Below, piece after piece: positions 1-7,143 of a stretch of DNA of 12,525 nucleotides. The notes beneath the pieces are model-generated. The model did not search any database and was not told the origin of the DNA. It worked only from the letters and a program-made list of their open reading frames with translations. Source of the DNA: UBA3495 sp964629875. GTDB lineage: Bacteria > Chloroflexota > Dehalococcoidia > Lucifugimonadales > UBA3495. Each line of letters begins with the position of its first letter. The stretch's first letter is position 1. The stretch covers positions 1 to 12,525 of the forward strand of contig CAZVRK010000039.1 of the NCBI GenBank assembly GCA_964629875.1, in the 5' to 3' direction. The position numbers and the translations under genes are program-made.

Positions 1-28
1 GACGAATGATCGCTTCTACCTTGTTCAT
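1..28 (-). CDS. Nitrogen regulatory protein P-II, N-terminal fragment (cut by window edge)
   Basis: Only nine codons and one base are visible before the gene leaves the left edge. They read MNKVEAIIR, which matches the usual start of PII proteins (M-K-K-I-E-A-I-I-K/R-P). PII proteins are trimeric sensors of 2-oxoglutarate and ATP/ADP that control ammonium transport and glutamine synthetase. The ATG at 26-28 has an ideal SD, GGAGG, on the minus strand at 34-38 with five bases between, so this is a real translation start. GlnB and GlnK cannot be told apart from so few residues, and chance similarity of a nine-residue match cannot be excluded. The next minus-strand gene upstream, an acyl-CoA ligase, ends at 102, so some read-through is possible. 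Confidence 0.6.
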
Positions 29-57
29 AATGGCCTCCGATTAAAGATTGATGAGGT

Positions 58-66
58 ATTCTACCA
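58..66 (-). promoter_or_regulatory. Possible extended -10 promoter of the PII-like gene
   Basis: The minus strand reads TGGTAGAAT, an extended -10 (TGn plus TAGAAT, 5 of 6 matches to TATAAT). Start of transcription would fall near 51, leaving a leader of about 23 bases that contains the GGAGG ribosome site. No good -35 hexamer is seen 16-18 bases upstream. The 73-base gap between the ligase stop and this gene shows no terminator hairpin. Confidence 0.3.
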
Positions 67-101
67 TTTAATAACTTCGCCACGCGCCTTTAATTTATTT
101 C

Positions 102-1751
102 TTAGGACCTAATATCAATCCCAGATTTATCAAGATCAAAACATCCACCTATAAGATCATCTTTTTCCGACCGGAGCATATCCTTACGCACCCTTAAACT
201 AGGCGTTCTCGGCAATTCGGTACGCATTTCTATGTAACGCGGAACCTTAAAATAAGCTAAATGTTCAGAACACCAATAAACCACACTTTCGGGAGAAACA
301 GAATTTTCACCCTTCGGCAGAATATAGGCTTTAACATCATCTTCACCAAGCTCGGATGGGACTGCTATTACAGCACAATCCAGCACATCTGGATGTCGCT
401 TTATTACATCCTCTACTTCTTGAGAGGAAATATTTTCACCTCTACGTCTAATAACATCCTTCTTTCGATCTACAAAATAAAGATACCCATCATCATCCAG
501 CCATCCCAGATCACCGGTGAATAACCAACCATTACGCAAAGCTAAATCCGTCTGTTCAGGATTTCTCCAGTATCCTGTCATGAGTACAGGGTTGTTTATA
601 GTTATCTCGCCAATGTCTCCATTAGAAATAGGGTTTCCATCGCTATCAACTATCCTAATCTGGTTAGAAAATCTCTGGTCCGGGTGTCTCCTAGCTAATC
701 CAGAGGAATTTGGTCTCCTAAATTCTCCTATGCTTTCGATAGTTCCATAACAAGTTTCAGTCATCCCAAAGCCTACGATGATATCCGTTCCAAATCGCTT
801 CTGAAATTCCGCAAGGAACTCAGGATCGAACGCAGGTGATCCATAAAATAACCGTACAGTATTGTCCAAATCAGAATCCTTTGGGTCCTGCTTTGACAAT
901 ACTGGCATCATCATTCCAATAAAATTCACAACTGTCGCCTCAGCTTCTCGGACTTGGTCCCAGAATGCGGAAGCACTAAATCTATCTGACACTATTAAGG
1001 TTGCCCTAGCTGCTAGAGCCCCCATAGTAGAATAGTATTGAGCATTCGCATGAAAGTAGGGCAAACAGGTAAAGAATCTGTCTTTCTCAGTAGCGTGAGT
1101 CCAATGTGCAAAACCCTGACCAGCAGCCACATACATTTTATGTGTGACTTGAACTCCTTTCGGGTTACCCGTAGTACCTGACGTATACACCAACATTGAA
1201 ACATCTGAGGGAGAGATATCAATGTTATCCGAGTACATGTCACTGGTCTCCATTCTGCTAGTAAAATCTATCCAATCTTTGTGATGTTCAGTTCTGTAAC
1301 TCTCTCTTACGGGATCGACGATTAGACAATGATTCACACTATCACACAAACTAACAGCTTCTCTCAAGCTGCCCAGCATATCAACATGTCCAACTACTGC
1401 AGATGCTTCAGCATCATTTAATATATACGCTGTTTCTGCCGTCTTGTATGCCGTGTTAACAGGCACGGCGATAGCCCCAATACGAGAAAGCCCAAACCAT
1501 GCATATAGAAATTCAGCACAGTTGGGCAAATAAAGACAGACTCTGTCCCCGTAACCTATACCCAAGGATTTAAACATAGAAGCTGATCGCTTAGAGTATT
1601 CCTGCATTTTTCCATAGCTGATCTTTTGGCCAGCTATTTCTATGAACACTTTGCCGGGCTCATAAGATACACACGAATCTATAAAATCACCAAGACATAG
1701 ATCCCAAGGGTTACTGTTCGAGTTGTCGGACACCTCAATCATATCCGCCAT
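102..1751 (-). CDS. Acyl-CoA synthetase / acid-CoA ligase (AMP-forming, ANL superfamily)
   Basis: This 550-residue enzyme activates a carboxylic acid with ATP to an acyl-adenylate and then a CoA thioester in the cytosol. Numbered from the ATG at 1749-1751, it shows the phosphate loop YTSGTTGNPKG (189-199), GFGMTET (327-333), FTGDLG (411-416), the hinge-region DRKKDVI (from 428) and RRRGENIS. It resembles the crotonobetaine/long-chain acid-CoA ligase branch; the substrate is unknown. The C-terminal catalytic-lysine motif, normally TPxGKVxK, reads TPSLRVRK, so an arginine (520) sits where lysine is expected. The frame is open 28 codons further to a TTG at 1835, but a -10-like TATTAT at 1839-1844 would start transcription about there and the family domain begins well downstream, so the ATG at 1751 is preferred. 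ATG at 1742 is also possible; none has a good SD. It is divergent from the DUF35-thiolase genes. Confidence 0.88.
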   Translation of the reverse strand: MADMIEVSDNSNSNPWDLCLGDFIDSCVSYEPGKVFIEIAGQKISYGKMQEYSKRSASMFKSLGIGYGDRVCLYLPNCAEFLYAWFGLSRIGAIAVPVNTAYKTAETAYILNDAEASAVVGHVDMLGSLREAVSLCDSVNHCLIVDPVRESYRTEHHKDWIDFTSRMETSDMYSDNIDISPSDVSMLVYTSGTTGNPKGVQVTHKMYVAAGQGFAHWTHATEKDRFFTCLPYFHANAQYYSTMGALAARATLIVSDRFSASAFWDQVREAEATVVNFIGMMMPVLSKQDPKDSDLDNTVRLFYGSPAFDPEFLAEFQKRFGTDIIVGFGMTETCYGTIESIGEFRRPNSSGLARRHPDQRFSNQIRIVDSDGNPISNGDIGEITINNPVLMTGYWRNPEQTDLALRNGWLFTGDLGWLDDDGYLYFVDRKKDVIRRRGENISSQEVEDVIKRHPDVLDCAVIAVPSELGEDDVKAYILPKGENSVSPESVVYWCSEHLAYFKVPRYIEMRTELPRTPSLRVRKDMLRSEKDDLIGGCFDLDKSGIDIRS

Positions 1752-1838
1752 ATACCAACCATTTACTTCTATAAATTTATTAGTCTCTTTGATAAATGTA
1801 TTGGCAAAACTACCATTTGTTAATCTAGCGGTCAATCT

Positions 1839-1844
1839 ATAATA
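1839..1844 (-). promoter_or_regulatory. Possible -10 box of the acyl-CoA ligase
   Basis: The minus strand reads TATTAT, 5 of 6 matches to the -10 consensus, inside the short divergent gap between the ligase and the DUF35 gene. Transcription would begin near 1832, which would place the TTG at 1835 outside or at the very end of the message. No clear -35 is visible. Confidence 0.3.
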
Positions 1845-1860
1845 TCCCGATTCTGCCCGA

Positions 1861-1869
1861 TGCTATACT
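1861..1869 (+). promoter_or_regulatory. Extended -10 promoter of the DUF35-thiolase operon
   Basis: TGCTATACT is an extended -10 (TG, one base, TATACT). It predicts a transcript start near 1876, just before the SD at 1879-1884. It lacks a recognisable -35, as extended -10 promoters often do. The ten bases ATGCTATACT recur ahead of the aldolase gene on the other strand (4663-4672). Confidence 0.4.
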
Positions 1870-1887
1870 ATTATGACTGGAGAGATT

Positions 1888-2304
1888 ATGTCATCATCTA
1901 TCGACGAGACTAGACTAAACATTTCTAACGCCGAAGAACCCCAAGGAGAATTGGTGGGCTTTAAATGTAATGACTGTGACGTTGTAGTTTTCGGACCTGC
2001 CAAATTCTGTCAATCCTGCACATCAGACAATCTGACTTCCATAACATTTGGATCGGTAGGTTCGTTATATAGCTATACTGAAGTAAAGGTACCTCCACAT
2101 GGGTGGCCCGGCGAAGTTCCATATATATTGGCAGAAGTAGAACTTCCAGAAGGCCCGCACGTGTTGGCCGAATTAATCGATATTCAACATGAAGATATCC
2201 AGATTGGCATGACTTTAAACTTAGCCTTAATACCAGTAGAGTACGGAAGTACAGGGTCAACAAAAATAGTATATAAATGGAGCCCAGCCCAGTTATCAGA
2301 TTAA
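1888..2304 (+). CDS. DUF35 zinc-ribbon/OB-fold protein, thiolase partner
   Basis: The 138-residue product has an N-terminal rubredoxin-like zinc ribbon with two CxxC pairs (Cys27/Cys30 and Cys41/Cys44), followed by a beta-rich OB-fold segment (about 50-130) with the family-typical GxVxSYTxV-like stretch. DUF35 proteins generally act bound to a thiolase-like enzyme, for example in archaeal acetoacetyl-CoA thiolase/HMG-CoA synthase complexes and in steroid side-chain aldolases (ChsH2-Ltp2), where the OB fold helps seat the CoA substrate. A thiolase gene follows after only 14 bases, as expected. The upstream ATG at 1873 is open in frame, but GGAGAG at 1879-1884 sits just before the ATG at 1888 and decides the start. 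The reaction assisted here is inferred from the neighbour. Confidence 0.88.
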   Translation: MSSSIDETRLNISNAEEPQGELVGFKCNDCDVVVFGPAKFCQSCTSDNLTSITFGSVGSLYSYTEVKVPPHGWPGEVPYILAEVELPEGPHVLAELIDIQHEDIQIGMTLNLALIPVEYGSTGSTKIVYKWSPAQLSD

Positions 2305-2318
2305 ACTAGGACTGATTC

Positions 2319-3473
2319 ATGAACAATTTAAAACCAGGGAGAGAAGTAGTTGTAGCCGGAGTAGGGTTACATCCATTTGGAAGGTTTAGAGACAAACCAT
2401 TAGCTAGTTTAGCTCTCGATTCCGTGGTGGCTGCTCTTAAAGATGCCGCTGTGGCGTGGAAAGACATACAGGTAGCTTATTTCGGCCACGTATACTATGA
2501 AGGAATGTCCTTCGGGGAGACATCTCTAAGTAAATTAGGCCTTACCGGTATCCCTATCATAAATGTAGAAAACGCTTGCTCTAGCGGGTCTACCGCATTT
2601 TGGCAGGCTTATTGGGGAATAAGTGCAGGTGTATTTGACATAGCCCTAGCATTTGGAGCTGAAAAAGTTCCTGGGGGACCAGTTTCAGTAACCAGTGAAG
2701 ACAGTCCAGATAGATATATAGGTGGAGACCATATGATGGCAGGCTATGCATTACGGTCCCGCAGATACATGGAAGATACTGGTGCTACACCAGCTTCTTT
2801 AGCTCAAGTCACCGTGAAAGCTAGACAAAATGCTAGTCTCAACCCTTACGCCCATAGGAAAGATACGTATAGCGTAGAAGAGGTACTGAATTCCAGAATG
2901 ATAGCTGATCCTCTAACCTTATTCCAATGTTGCCCTACTAGTGAAGGAGCTGCTGCTGCTATACTTTGCGCTAAAGAAGCGTTAACGTCCTACAATATAG
3001 ACCGTAAACGTTCTATAAATGTTGTCGCAGCGGCACTAACATCAGGGAACTATAATGGTCACGGTAGCGATCATTCTGCTTTCAGTCCATACCGGACAGA
3101 ACCGGCAGCACTGCAAGCCTATGAGATGAGTGGAATTGACCCGAAGGATGTAGATTTAGTCCAAGTACACGACGCAGCTACTATTGGTGAATTACAGCAA
3201 CTGGAAGCTCTGCATCTCATACCATACGGAGAAGCTTGGTCGGCAACTATAGAAGGGCGAACCTCATTAACTGGAGATATTCCTACAAATACGGATGGCG
3301 GTTTGCTCGCTATGGGACATCCTTTTGGTGCTACTGGTGTCAGAATGATACATGAGACAGTCACCCAATTGAGGGATGAAGCAGGAGACCGCCAGATACC
3401 TGACGCCAGAGTCGGCTTAGCAGAGTGCTCTGGAGCAGGAGATGTTACAACCGTTCACATACTTACAAAATGA
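2319..3473 (+). CDS. SCP2-type thiolase / acetyl-CoA acetyltransferase family protein
   Basis: This 384-residue protein is a full-length thiolase-fold enzyme of the SCP2/lipid-transfer group. The nucleophile is Cys87 in VENACSSGSTAF; His284 lies in VHDAAT, His334 in GHPFGATG, and a second cysteine, Cys370, in ECSGAGD. These are the positions of the thiolase active site, so it is probably active in cleaving or forming a C-C bond on a CoA thioester. HDAAT replaces the more common HD(C/A)FT, which may reflect substrate choice. The ATG has a modest SD (AGGA at 2308-2311). It follows the DUF35 gene by 14 bases, and the two probably form one complex. Family members include thiolases and retro-aldolases, so the exact reaction is open. 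Confidence 0.9.
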   Translation: MNNLKPGREVVVAGVGLHPFGRFRDKPLASLALDSVVAALKDAAVAWKDIQVAYFGHVYYEGMSFGETSLSKLGLTGIPIINVENACSSGSTAFWQAYWGISAGVFDIALAFGAEKVPGGPVSVTSEDSPDRYIGGDHMMAGYALRSRRYMEDTGATPASLAQVTVKARQNASLNPYAHRKDTYSVEEVLNSRMIADPLTLFQCCPTSEGAAAAILCAKEALTSYNIDRKRSINVVAAALTSGNYNGHGSDHSAFSPYRTEPAALQAYEMSGIDPKDVDLVQVHDAATIGELQQLEALHLIPYGEAWSATIEGRTSLTGDIPTNTDGGLLAMGHPFGATGVRMIHETVTQLRDEAGDRQIPDARVGLAECSGAGDVTTVHILTK

Positions 3474-3505
3474 CCGAATTTGATAATGGCATCTAACCTG
3501 CTCAT

Positions 3506-3778
3506 ATGATCAACTTTATTATATTAGCTTCCATGAAAGGGAGATTTGTCTCACAGTCAGGTAATTTTTATGACAACTTCCAGATGATGGGGTATATGGT
3601 AGCTTCAGACAGTACAGAAGCGGTATCGAGATTTTTTGATCAGACCCCGTACCCGATAGAATGGTCTGACGTGGAATATCTATGGGCTGAGCCATTAACC
3701 TACGGTCCGGACACCGGTCACCATGGAGAATACGAACGGATATATATTGAAACTCTAAAGAATATGCACAGAAAATAA
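3506..3778 (+). CDS. Hypothetical protein, 90 residues
   Basis: I do not recognise this protein. It has a short hydrophobic start (MINFIILASM) and then a soluble, aromatic-rich segment: FFDQTPYPIEWSDVEYLWAEPL around 43-64, then TGHHGEYERIYIETL near the end. These polar and aromatic patches look like a constrained fold rather than random translation. It lies 32 bases after the thiolase on the same strand and ends inside a strong terminator, so it is probably the last gene of the DUF35-thiolase operon. No convincing SD precedes the ATG at 3506; Met10 at 3533 is an alternative without a better site. The stop codon overlaps the first bases of the terminator palindrome. Its role is unknown; a small dimeric alpha/beta protein is conceivable but not shown. 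Confidence 0.65.
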   Translation: MINFIILASMKGRFVSQSGNFYDNFQMMGYMVASDSTEAVSRFFDQTPYPIEWSDVEYLWAEPLTYGPDTGHHGEYERIYIETLKNMHRK

Positions 3779-3810
3779 ACCCGGTCTGTTACTAGTAACA
3801 GACCGGGTTT
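3777..3810. terminator. Bidirectional rho-independent terminator (perfect palindrome)
   Basis: The 34 bases form a perfect inverted repeat: AAACCCGGTCTGTTACT is followed directly by its reverse complement, centred between 3793 and 3794. As RNA it makes a GC-rich stem with a tight loop. The plus strand ends in TTTATA; the minus strand continues TTTATTTT, a better U-tract. It lies between the convergent 90-residue gene and the aldolase gene, so it can end both transcripts, and its first two bases are part of the TAA stop of the plus-strand gene. Confidence 0.85.
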
Positions 3811-3832
3811 ATACTCTCAAAACTATATCGTA

Positions 3833-4615
3833 TTAGCAGCTTTCAGCATGGTCTCTAAGCTGTCCAAAGTCGGCCTTAAATCCTTCGATAAACGCCCTGC
3901 GATCTGTACCATGCAAGACGAATCGGGCGCCTTGTCCAATCCAGTACTTTGATAGTTCAGGAGATTGGTGATGAACCAGTGCCGGAACACCATTTGCCTC
4001 AGAAATATCAATCACCTTCTTCACAGTCGTCTTATATATCTCTTCGTCATACATGTCAGGCACCCCTAATTGAATACTCATATCGTTGGGGCCAACAAAA
4101 ATACCATCTATACCAGGTACTTTTATCATATTTTCCAGGTTATCTACCCCTGCCTGACTCTCTATCCCTATTATTGCAATATTATTTTTATTCCTATTTT
4201 CGAGGTATTCTCGTGTGGCATCACTGGGATGGTCACCGGAGTCCACCACACGTCTAACCGCTTCGCCTTTTAGTGGTCTCCACTTGGCAGCTCCAACTAC
4301 CTCTTTTACTTGTTCTACTGTTTCACAATACGGAGCCAGTACCCCTTGAGCTCCGGCGTCTATGGCCATAGTCACATAATGGGAATCAGGGATAGGTATC
4401 CGGACTATAGGAACAACGCCAGTAGTATTAAACATGGTTAGAAAATCACCCAGTTCTCCTCTACTGCGATAATTGTGTTCGGTATCTATGACCACATAAT
4501 CAAGCCCAATCCCCTCCATAGAAGGGATCCATTTGGGATTTCTGCTCACACTGATCATGGTCCCAAACACCCTACCACCAGATTTCAAAACTTGCTTAAG
4601 TTCAGCTCCATTCAT
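3833..4615 (-). CDS. HpcH/HpaI family aldolase (class II, pyruvate-type)
   Basis: This 260-residue protein belongs to the metal-dependent aldolases that cleave 4-hydroxy-2-oxo acids (4-hydroxy-2-oxoheptanedioate, 2-dehydro-3-deoxyglucarate) into pyruvate and an aldehyde. Family residues are all in place: His47 in DTEHN (general base), Arg72 in VPIVRIP, metal ligands Glu152 in GIESQAG and Asp178 in FVGPNDMS. Length is normal for the family (about 250-265). The ATG at 4613-4615 has AAAGGA on the minus strand about a dozen bases upstream, farther than ideal. An extended -10 (TGCTATACT) lies at 4663-4671. Downstream it meets the bidirectional terminator. It is not co-transcribed with the thiolase operon but may share a degradation route with it. 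The substrate is not decided by sequence. Confidence 0.9.
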   Translation of the reverse strand: MNGAELKQVLKSGGRVFGTMISVSRNPKWIPSMEGIGLDYVVIDTEHNYRSRGELGDFLTMFNTTGVVPIVRIPIPDSHYVTMAIDAGAQGVLAPYCETVEQVKEVVGAAKWRPLKGEAVRRVVDSGDHPSDATREYLENRNKNNIAIIGIESQAGVDNLENMIKVPGIDGIFVGPNDMSIQLGVPDMYDEEIYKTTVKKVIDISEANGVPALVHHQSPELSKYWIGQGARFVLHGTDRRAFIEGFKADFGQLRDHAESC

Positions 4616-4662
4616 ATGTTATTAACATCCTTTCAAATATGGGTATCCTTTCAAGACGCCCA

Positions 4663-4671
4663 AGTATAGCA
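4663..4671 (-). promoter_or_regulatory. Extended -10 promoter of the aldolase gene
   Basis: The minus strand reads TGCTATACT, identical to the element ahead of the DUF35 gene. It would start transcription near 4656, giving a leader of about 41 bases. A second similar string, TGCTAGTAT, lies just upstream on the same strand. No -35 consensus was found. Confidence 0.4.
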
Positions 4672-4775
4672 TTCGCGGTGATACTAGCATAGGCTGAGAA
4701 GTTCTTAGTCTACGTAAACATTAAAGGACCAGACTTTAATCCAGTGCCCCGTTAGTTTATTAATGCTAATATTGA

Positions 4776-4781
4776 TATAAT
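4776..4781 (+). promoter_or_regulatory. -10 box of the ribonuclease D gene
   Basis: A perfect TATAAT lies about 43 bases before the GTG start, predicting transcription from near 4788 and a leader of about 36 bases. The -35 region (around 4752-4758) is poor. The remaining 208-base gap to the divergent aldolase holds only these two promoters as far as I can see. Confidence 0.4.
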
Positions 4782-4823
4782 CCAACTCGCATATAAACAA
4801 TTTTCATCCCCAATGAGATAGTA

Positions 4824-5996
4824 GTGCAAAACAGAAAACTTGTTAAAAAAGAACAAGACCTCTCTGAAGCAGTTTCAGTCTTAAAAAACTGCACAGAAAT
4901 CGCAATAGATACAGAATCGAATGGATTATATGCATACAGAGAACGCGTATGCTTAATACAGATAGCCACCACTGATCAATGCTTCATTATAGATACACTT
5001 AGTATTCAAGATATGTCTCCATTAGACAACGTACTATCAGACCAGAACGTGCTCAAAATAATACATGGATCAGACTATGATTTAAGATGCCTTAATCGTG
5101 ATTATGGATTTAATCTACAATCTATATTCGATACTCAGATTGGAGCCAGATTTCTTGGTGACATGCGACCTAATCTCGGGTCGGTACTAGACATTTATCT
5201 CGGAGTACAAATAAAGAAAAGTCATAAATTACAAACCTCCAATTGGGGATTAAGACCTTTATCTGAGGAAGCACTCGAATACGCTGCTTCAGATGTGGAA
5301 CATCTAATAGATCTACATGCAGAACTTGCTCGTCGCCTAAACGAATTAGATAGATTCACATGGGTAAATGAAGAATGCCAGAGATTAGAACAAATTAGGT
5401 ACATAGAGCCGGCTCCACCTGAGGTCACGTTTCTTAACCTAAAAGGGTCAAAGAAACTAAACCCACGTGGATTAGCAATGCTAAAAGAATTATTCTTATG
5501 GAGAGACACAAAAGCTAGTGTTAAGGACGTACCGCCTTCCCGGCTTGTAACCAACGACGGGCTAATTGAGATATGCCTTCAGGCTAGTTCTATCCGAAGT
5601 TCTGATAAACTCACAATCCGAAAAGTGTTGAGCGACATTAACAGGGGCGGCCCTATAATTCCTTATGCCTACTTAGACGATATATTGGATGTTCTCCTTG
5701 CTGGAATAGATACGCCTGAAGTCCATAGGCCTGAACAGCGCCGCCTGAATAGCTTCAGTGACCCTGAGTCAAAGGAGCGCCTACAACTTCTTAAACTGTG
5801 GCGCAAAAACAAATCGGCCAGCTTGTCGTTAGACCCGTCTCTAATTTGGCCGGTCAAAAGCCTTGAAAGGATAGCTATCGAAACCCACCATTTGGAAACG
5901 GAGATTACTGATCAACAAAACTCGTCAGTCCGATCATGGCAAATTACAGAGTTCGCCACAGAATTGCAGAATCTACTCCTCAATGATACTCAGTAG
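4824..5996 (+). CDS. rnd: Ribonuclease D (3'-5' exoribonuclease, DEDDy)
   Basis: The 390-residue product has the three exonuclease motifs of the DEDDy family: Exo I with Asp29 and Glu31 (AIDTESNGL), Exo II with Asp86 (HGSDYDLRCL), and Exo III with Tyr153 and Asp157 (LEYAASDVEHL). They bind two metal ions for 3'-5' trimming of tRNA precursors and other stable RNAs. An HRDC domain follows (about 207-290, WRD...SVKDVPPSRLV), and a weaker second HRDC-like repeat lies near 310-365 (LKLWRKNKSASLSLDPSLI). This is the standard bacterial RNase D layout and length. Translation begins at GTG; an upstream ATG at 4813 hits a stop at once and no other start is in frame. The SD is weak. Its end overlaps the end of the convergent peptidase gene by seven bases. 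Confidence 0.92.
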   Translation: MQNRKLVKKEQDLSEAVSVLKNCTEIAIDTESNGLYAYRERVCLIQIATTDQCFIIDTLSIQDMSPLDNVLSDQNVLKIIHGSDYDLRCLNRDYGFNLQSIFDTQIGARFLGDMRPNLGSVLDIYLGVQIKKSHKLQTSNWGLRPLSEEALEYAASDVEHLIDLHAELARRLNELDRFTWVNEECQRLEQIRYIEPAPPEVTFLNLKGSKKLNPRGLAMLKELFLWRDTKASVKDVPPSRLVTNDGLIEICLQASSIRSSDKLTIRKVLSDINRGGPIIPYAYLDDILDVLLAGIDTPEVHRPEQRRLNSFSDPESKERLQLLKLWRKNKSASLSLDPSLIWPVKSLERIAIETHHLETEITDQQNSSVRSWQITEFATELQNLLLNDTQ

Positions 5997-7072
5997 CTAA
6001 ATGTTATAACCTCTTGGCAAAACCTAGCAGTGTTTACCAAGTCGGGTATTACTACGTACTCATTCACAGTATGCATTTCATTAGTAGACATGCCTACGAC
6101 AACGTTTGCGATACCGTTTAGTCTGAAAACATTGCCATCTGTCCCGCCTCCTGAAGGCCTTATATCCGGTGCCATATCCATATCTCGCATAACTCTGGTC
6201 GCGAGCTGTACTATCGATTCTTCAGGATCCAAATTGTACATTTGAAACATTACTTCCAATTCTTCAGAGATAATAGCTTCACTATATTTCTGACGTGCTT
6301 GCGCCAAAGTATCTAACAGCTGCATATGTAGCGAGTCAAATGTTTCTGAGTTTACACTACGAAATTCCCCACCGAACATCGCATTCGATGGGACTGCATT
6401 TCTTACAGATCCCCCTGATATTGATCCCACATTAAAAGTAGTCTCGTCATCTAACCTCCCTTGGGGAAGTTGGTTAATAATATCGGTGGCTATCCGGATA
6501 GCCGAAAGGCCTTTTTCAGGCTCAACTCCCGCATGAGCTGCTCTCCCGATTATATCCACATCGAACCTCATATATGTCGGGCTAGAACCGGTGATACGAT
6601 TTACAGGGCCATTTCCATCAAATACAACTGCTTCCTCACATCGAATCATATTCCAATCAAGATTGGAGGCTCCCACTAGCCCAATCTCCTCTCCTCTAGT
6701 AAACACTATCTGAAGTGGCCTATGATTTTTGCCATCTTCTTTTACGGAGGTAACTCCCTCCAGTATAGCTGCTACTCCGGCTTTACAATCTCCACCCAAT
6801 ATTGTTGTGCCATCTGATACTATGCGATCATCCTTGACGCTAGGAACTATACCTCTACCAGGTTCAACAGTATCCATATGCGCTGATAGTAAAAGAGGTG
6901 AATCACCTTGTTCAGAGGCTATGACATTCCCATGAGAGTCCCGATCGACACTAAATCCTAGATTCTCCAATATAGGTATCAAATATTGGGCCACTTCCTC
7001 CTCTTCATCCGAGGGGCTATCAATTTGAACTAGTTCGCAAAAAGAATTAACTATCCTATCCTGATCAATCAT
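5990..7072 (-). CDS. M20 family zinc metallopeptidase (peptidase T-like)
   Basis: A 360-residue di-zinc exopeptidase or deacylase of the M20 family, closest in look to PepT/YqjE-like proteins. The catalytic set is complete: His65 and Asp67 in SAHMDTVEPG, bridging Asp95 in GGDCKAG, general base Glu128 and ligand Glu129 in TRGEEIG, Asp152 in VFDGNG, and His334 in NEMHTVNEY. The dimerisation/lid domain (about 165-275) begins with YMRFDVDIIGRAAHAGVEP. The ATG at 7070-7072 has GGAG seven bases upstream on the minus strand. No signal peptide is seen, so it is cytosolic. It probably processes small peptides or N-acyl amino acids. The tail overlaps the RNase D gene by seven bases, with no terminator between them. 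Confidence 0.92.
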   Translation of the reverse strand: MIDQDRIVNSFCELVQIDSPSDEEEEVAQYLIPILENLGFSVDRDSHGNVIASEQGDSPLLLSAHMDTVEPGRGIVPSVKDDRIVSDGTTILGGDCKAGVAAILEGVTSVKEDGKNHRPLQIVFTRGEEIGLVGASNLDWNMIRCEEAVVFDGNGPVNRITGSSPTYMRFDVDIIGRAAHAGVEPEKGLSAIRIATDIINQLPQGRLDDETTFNVGSISGGSVRNAVPSNAMFGGEFRSVNSETFDSLHMQLLDTLAQARQKYSEAIISEELEVMFQMYNLDPEESIVQLATRVMRDMDMAPDIRPSGGGTDGNVFRLNGIANVVVGMSTNEMHTVNEYVVIPDLVNTARFCQEVITFSY

Positions 7073-7109
7073 AAAATGACTCCATCATCCCCTATATCTA
7101 ATTCCTGAC

Positions 7110-7115
7110 ATTATA
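7110..7115 (-). promoter_or_regulatory. -10 box of the M20 peptidase gene
   Basis: The minus strand reads a perfect TATAAT about 38 bases before the ATG, predicting a start of transcription near 7103 and a leader of about 31 bases that includes the GGAG ribosome site. The -35 region is weak. Confidence 0.4.
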
Positions 7116-7143
7116 CTTGAATTAAAGTTGATGTTTTTCGAAA

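Noticed and set aside
1752..1835. N-terminal extension of the acyl-CoA ligase from the TTG at 1835
   Set aside because: No SD, a likely -10 box directly upstream that would start the transcript at about this point, and no counterpart of the extra 28 residues in the usual family start. It cannot be fully excluded.
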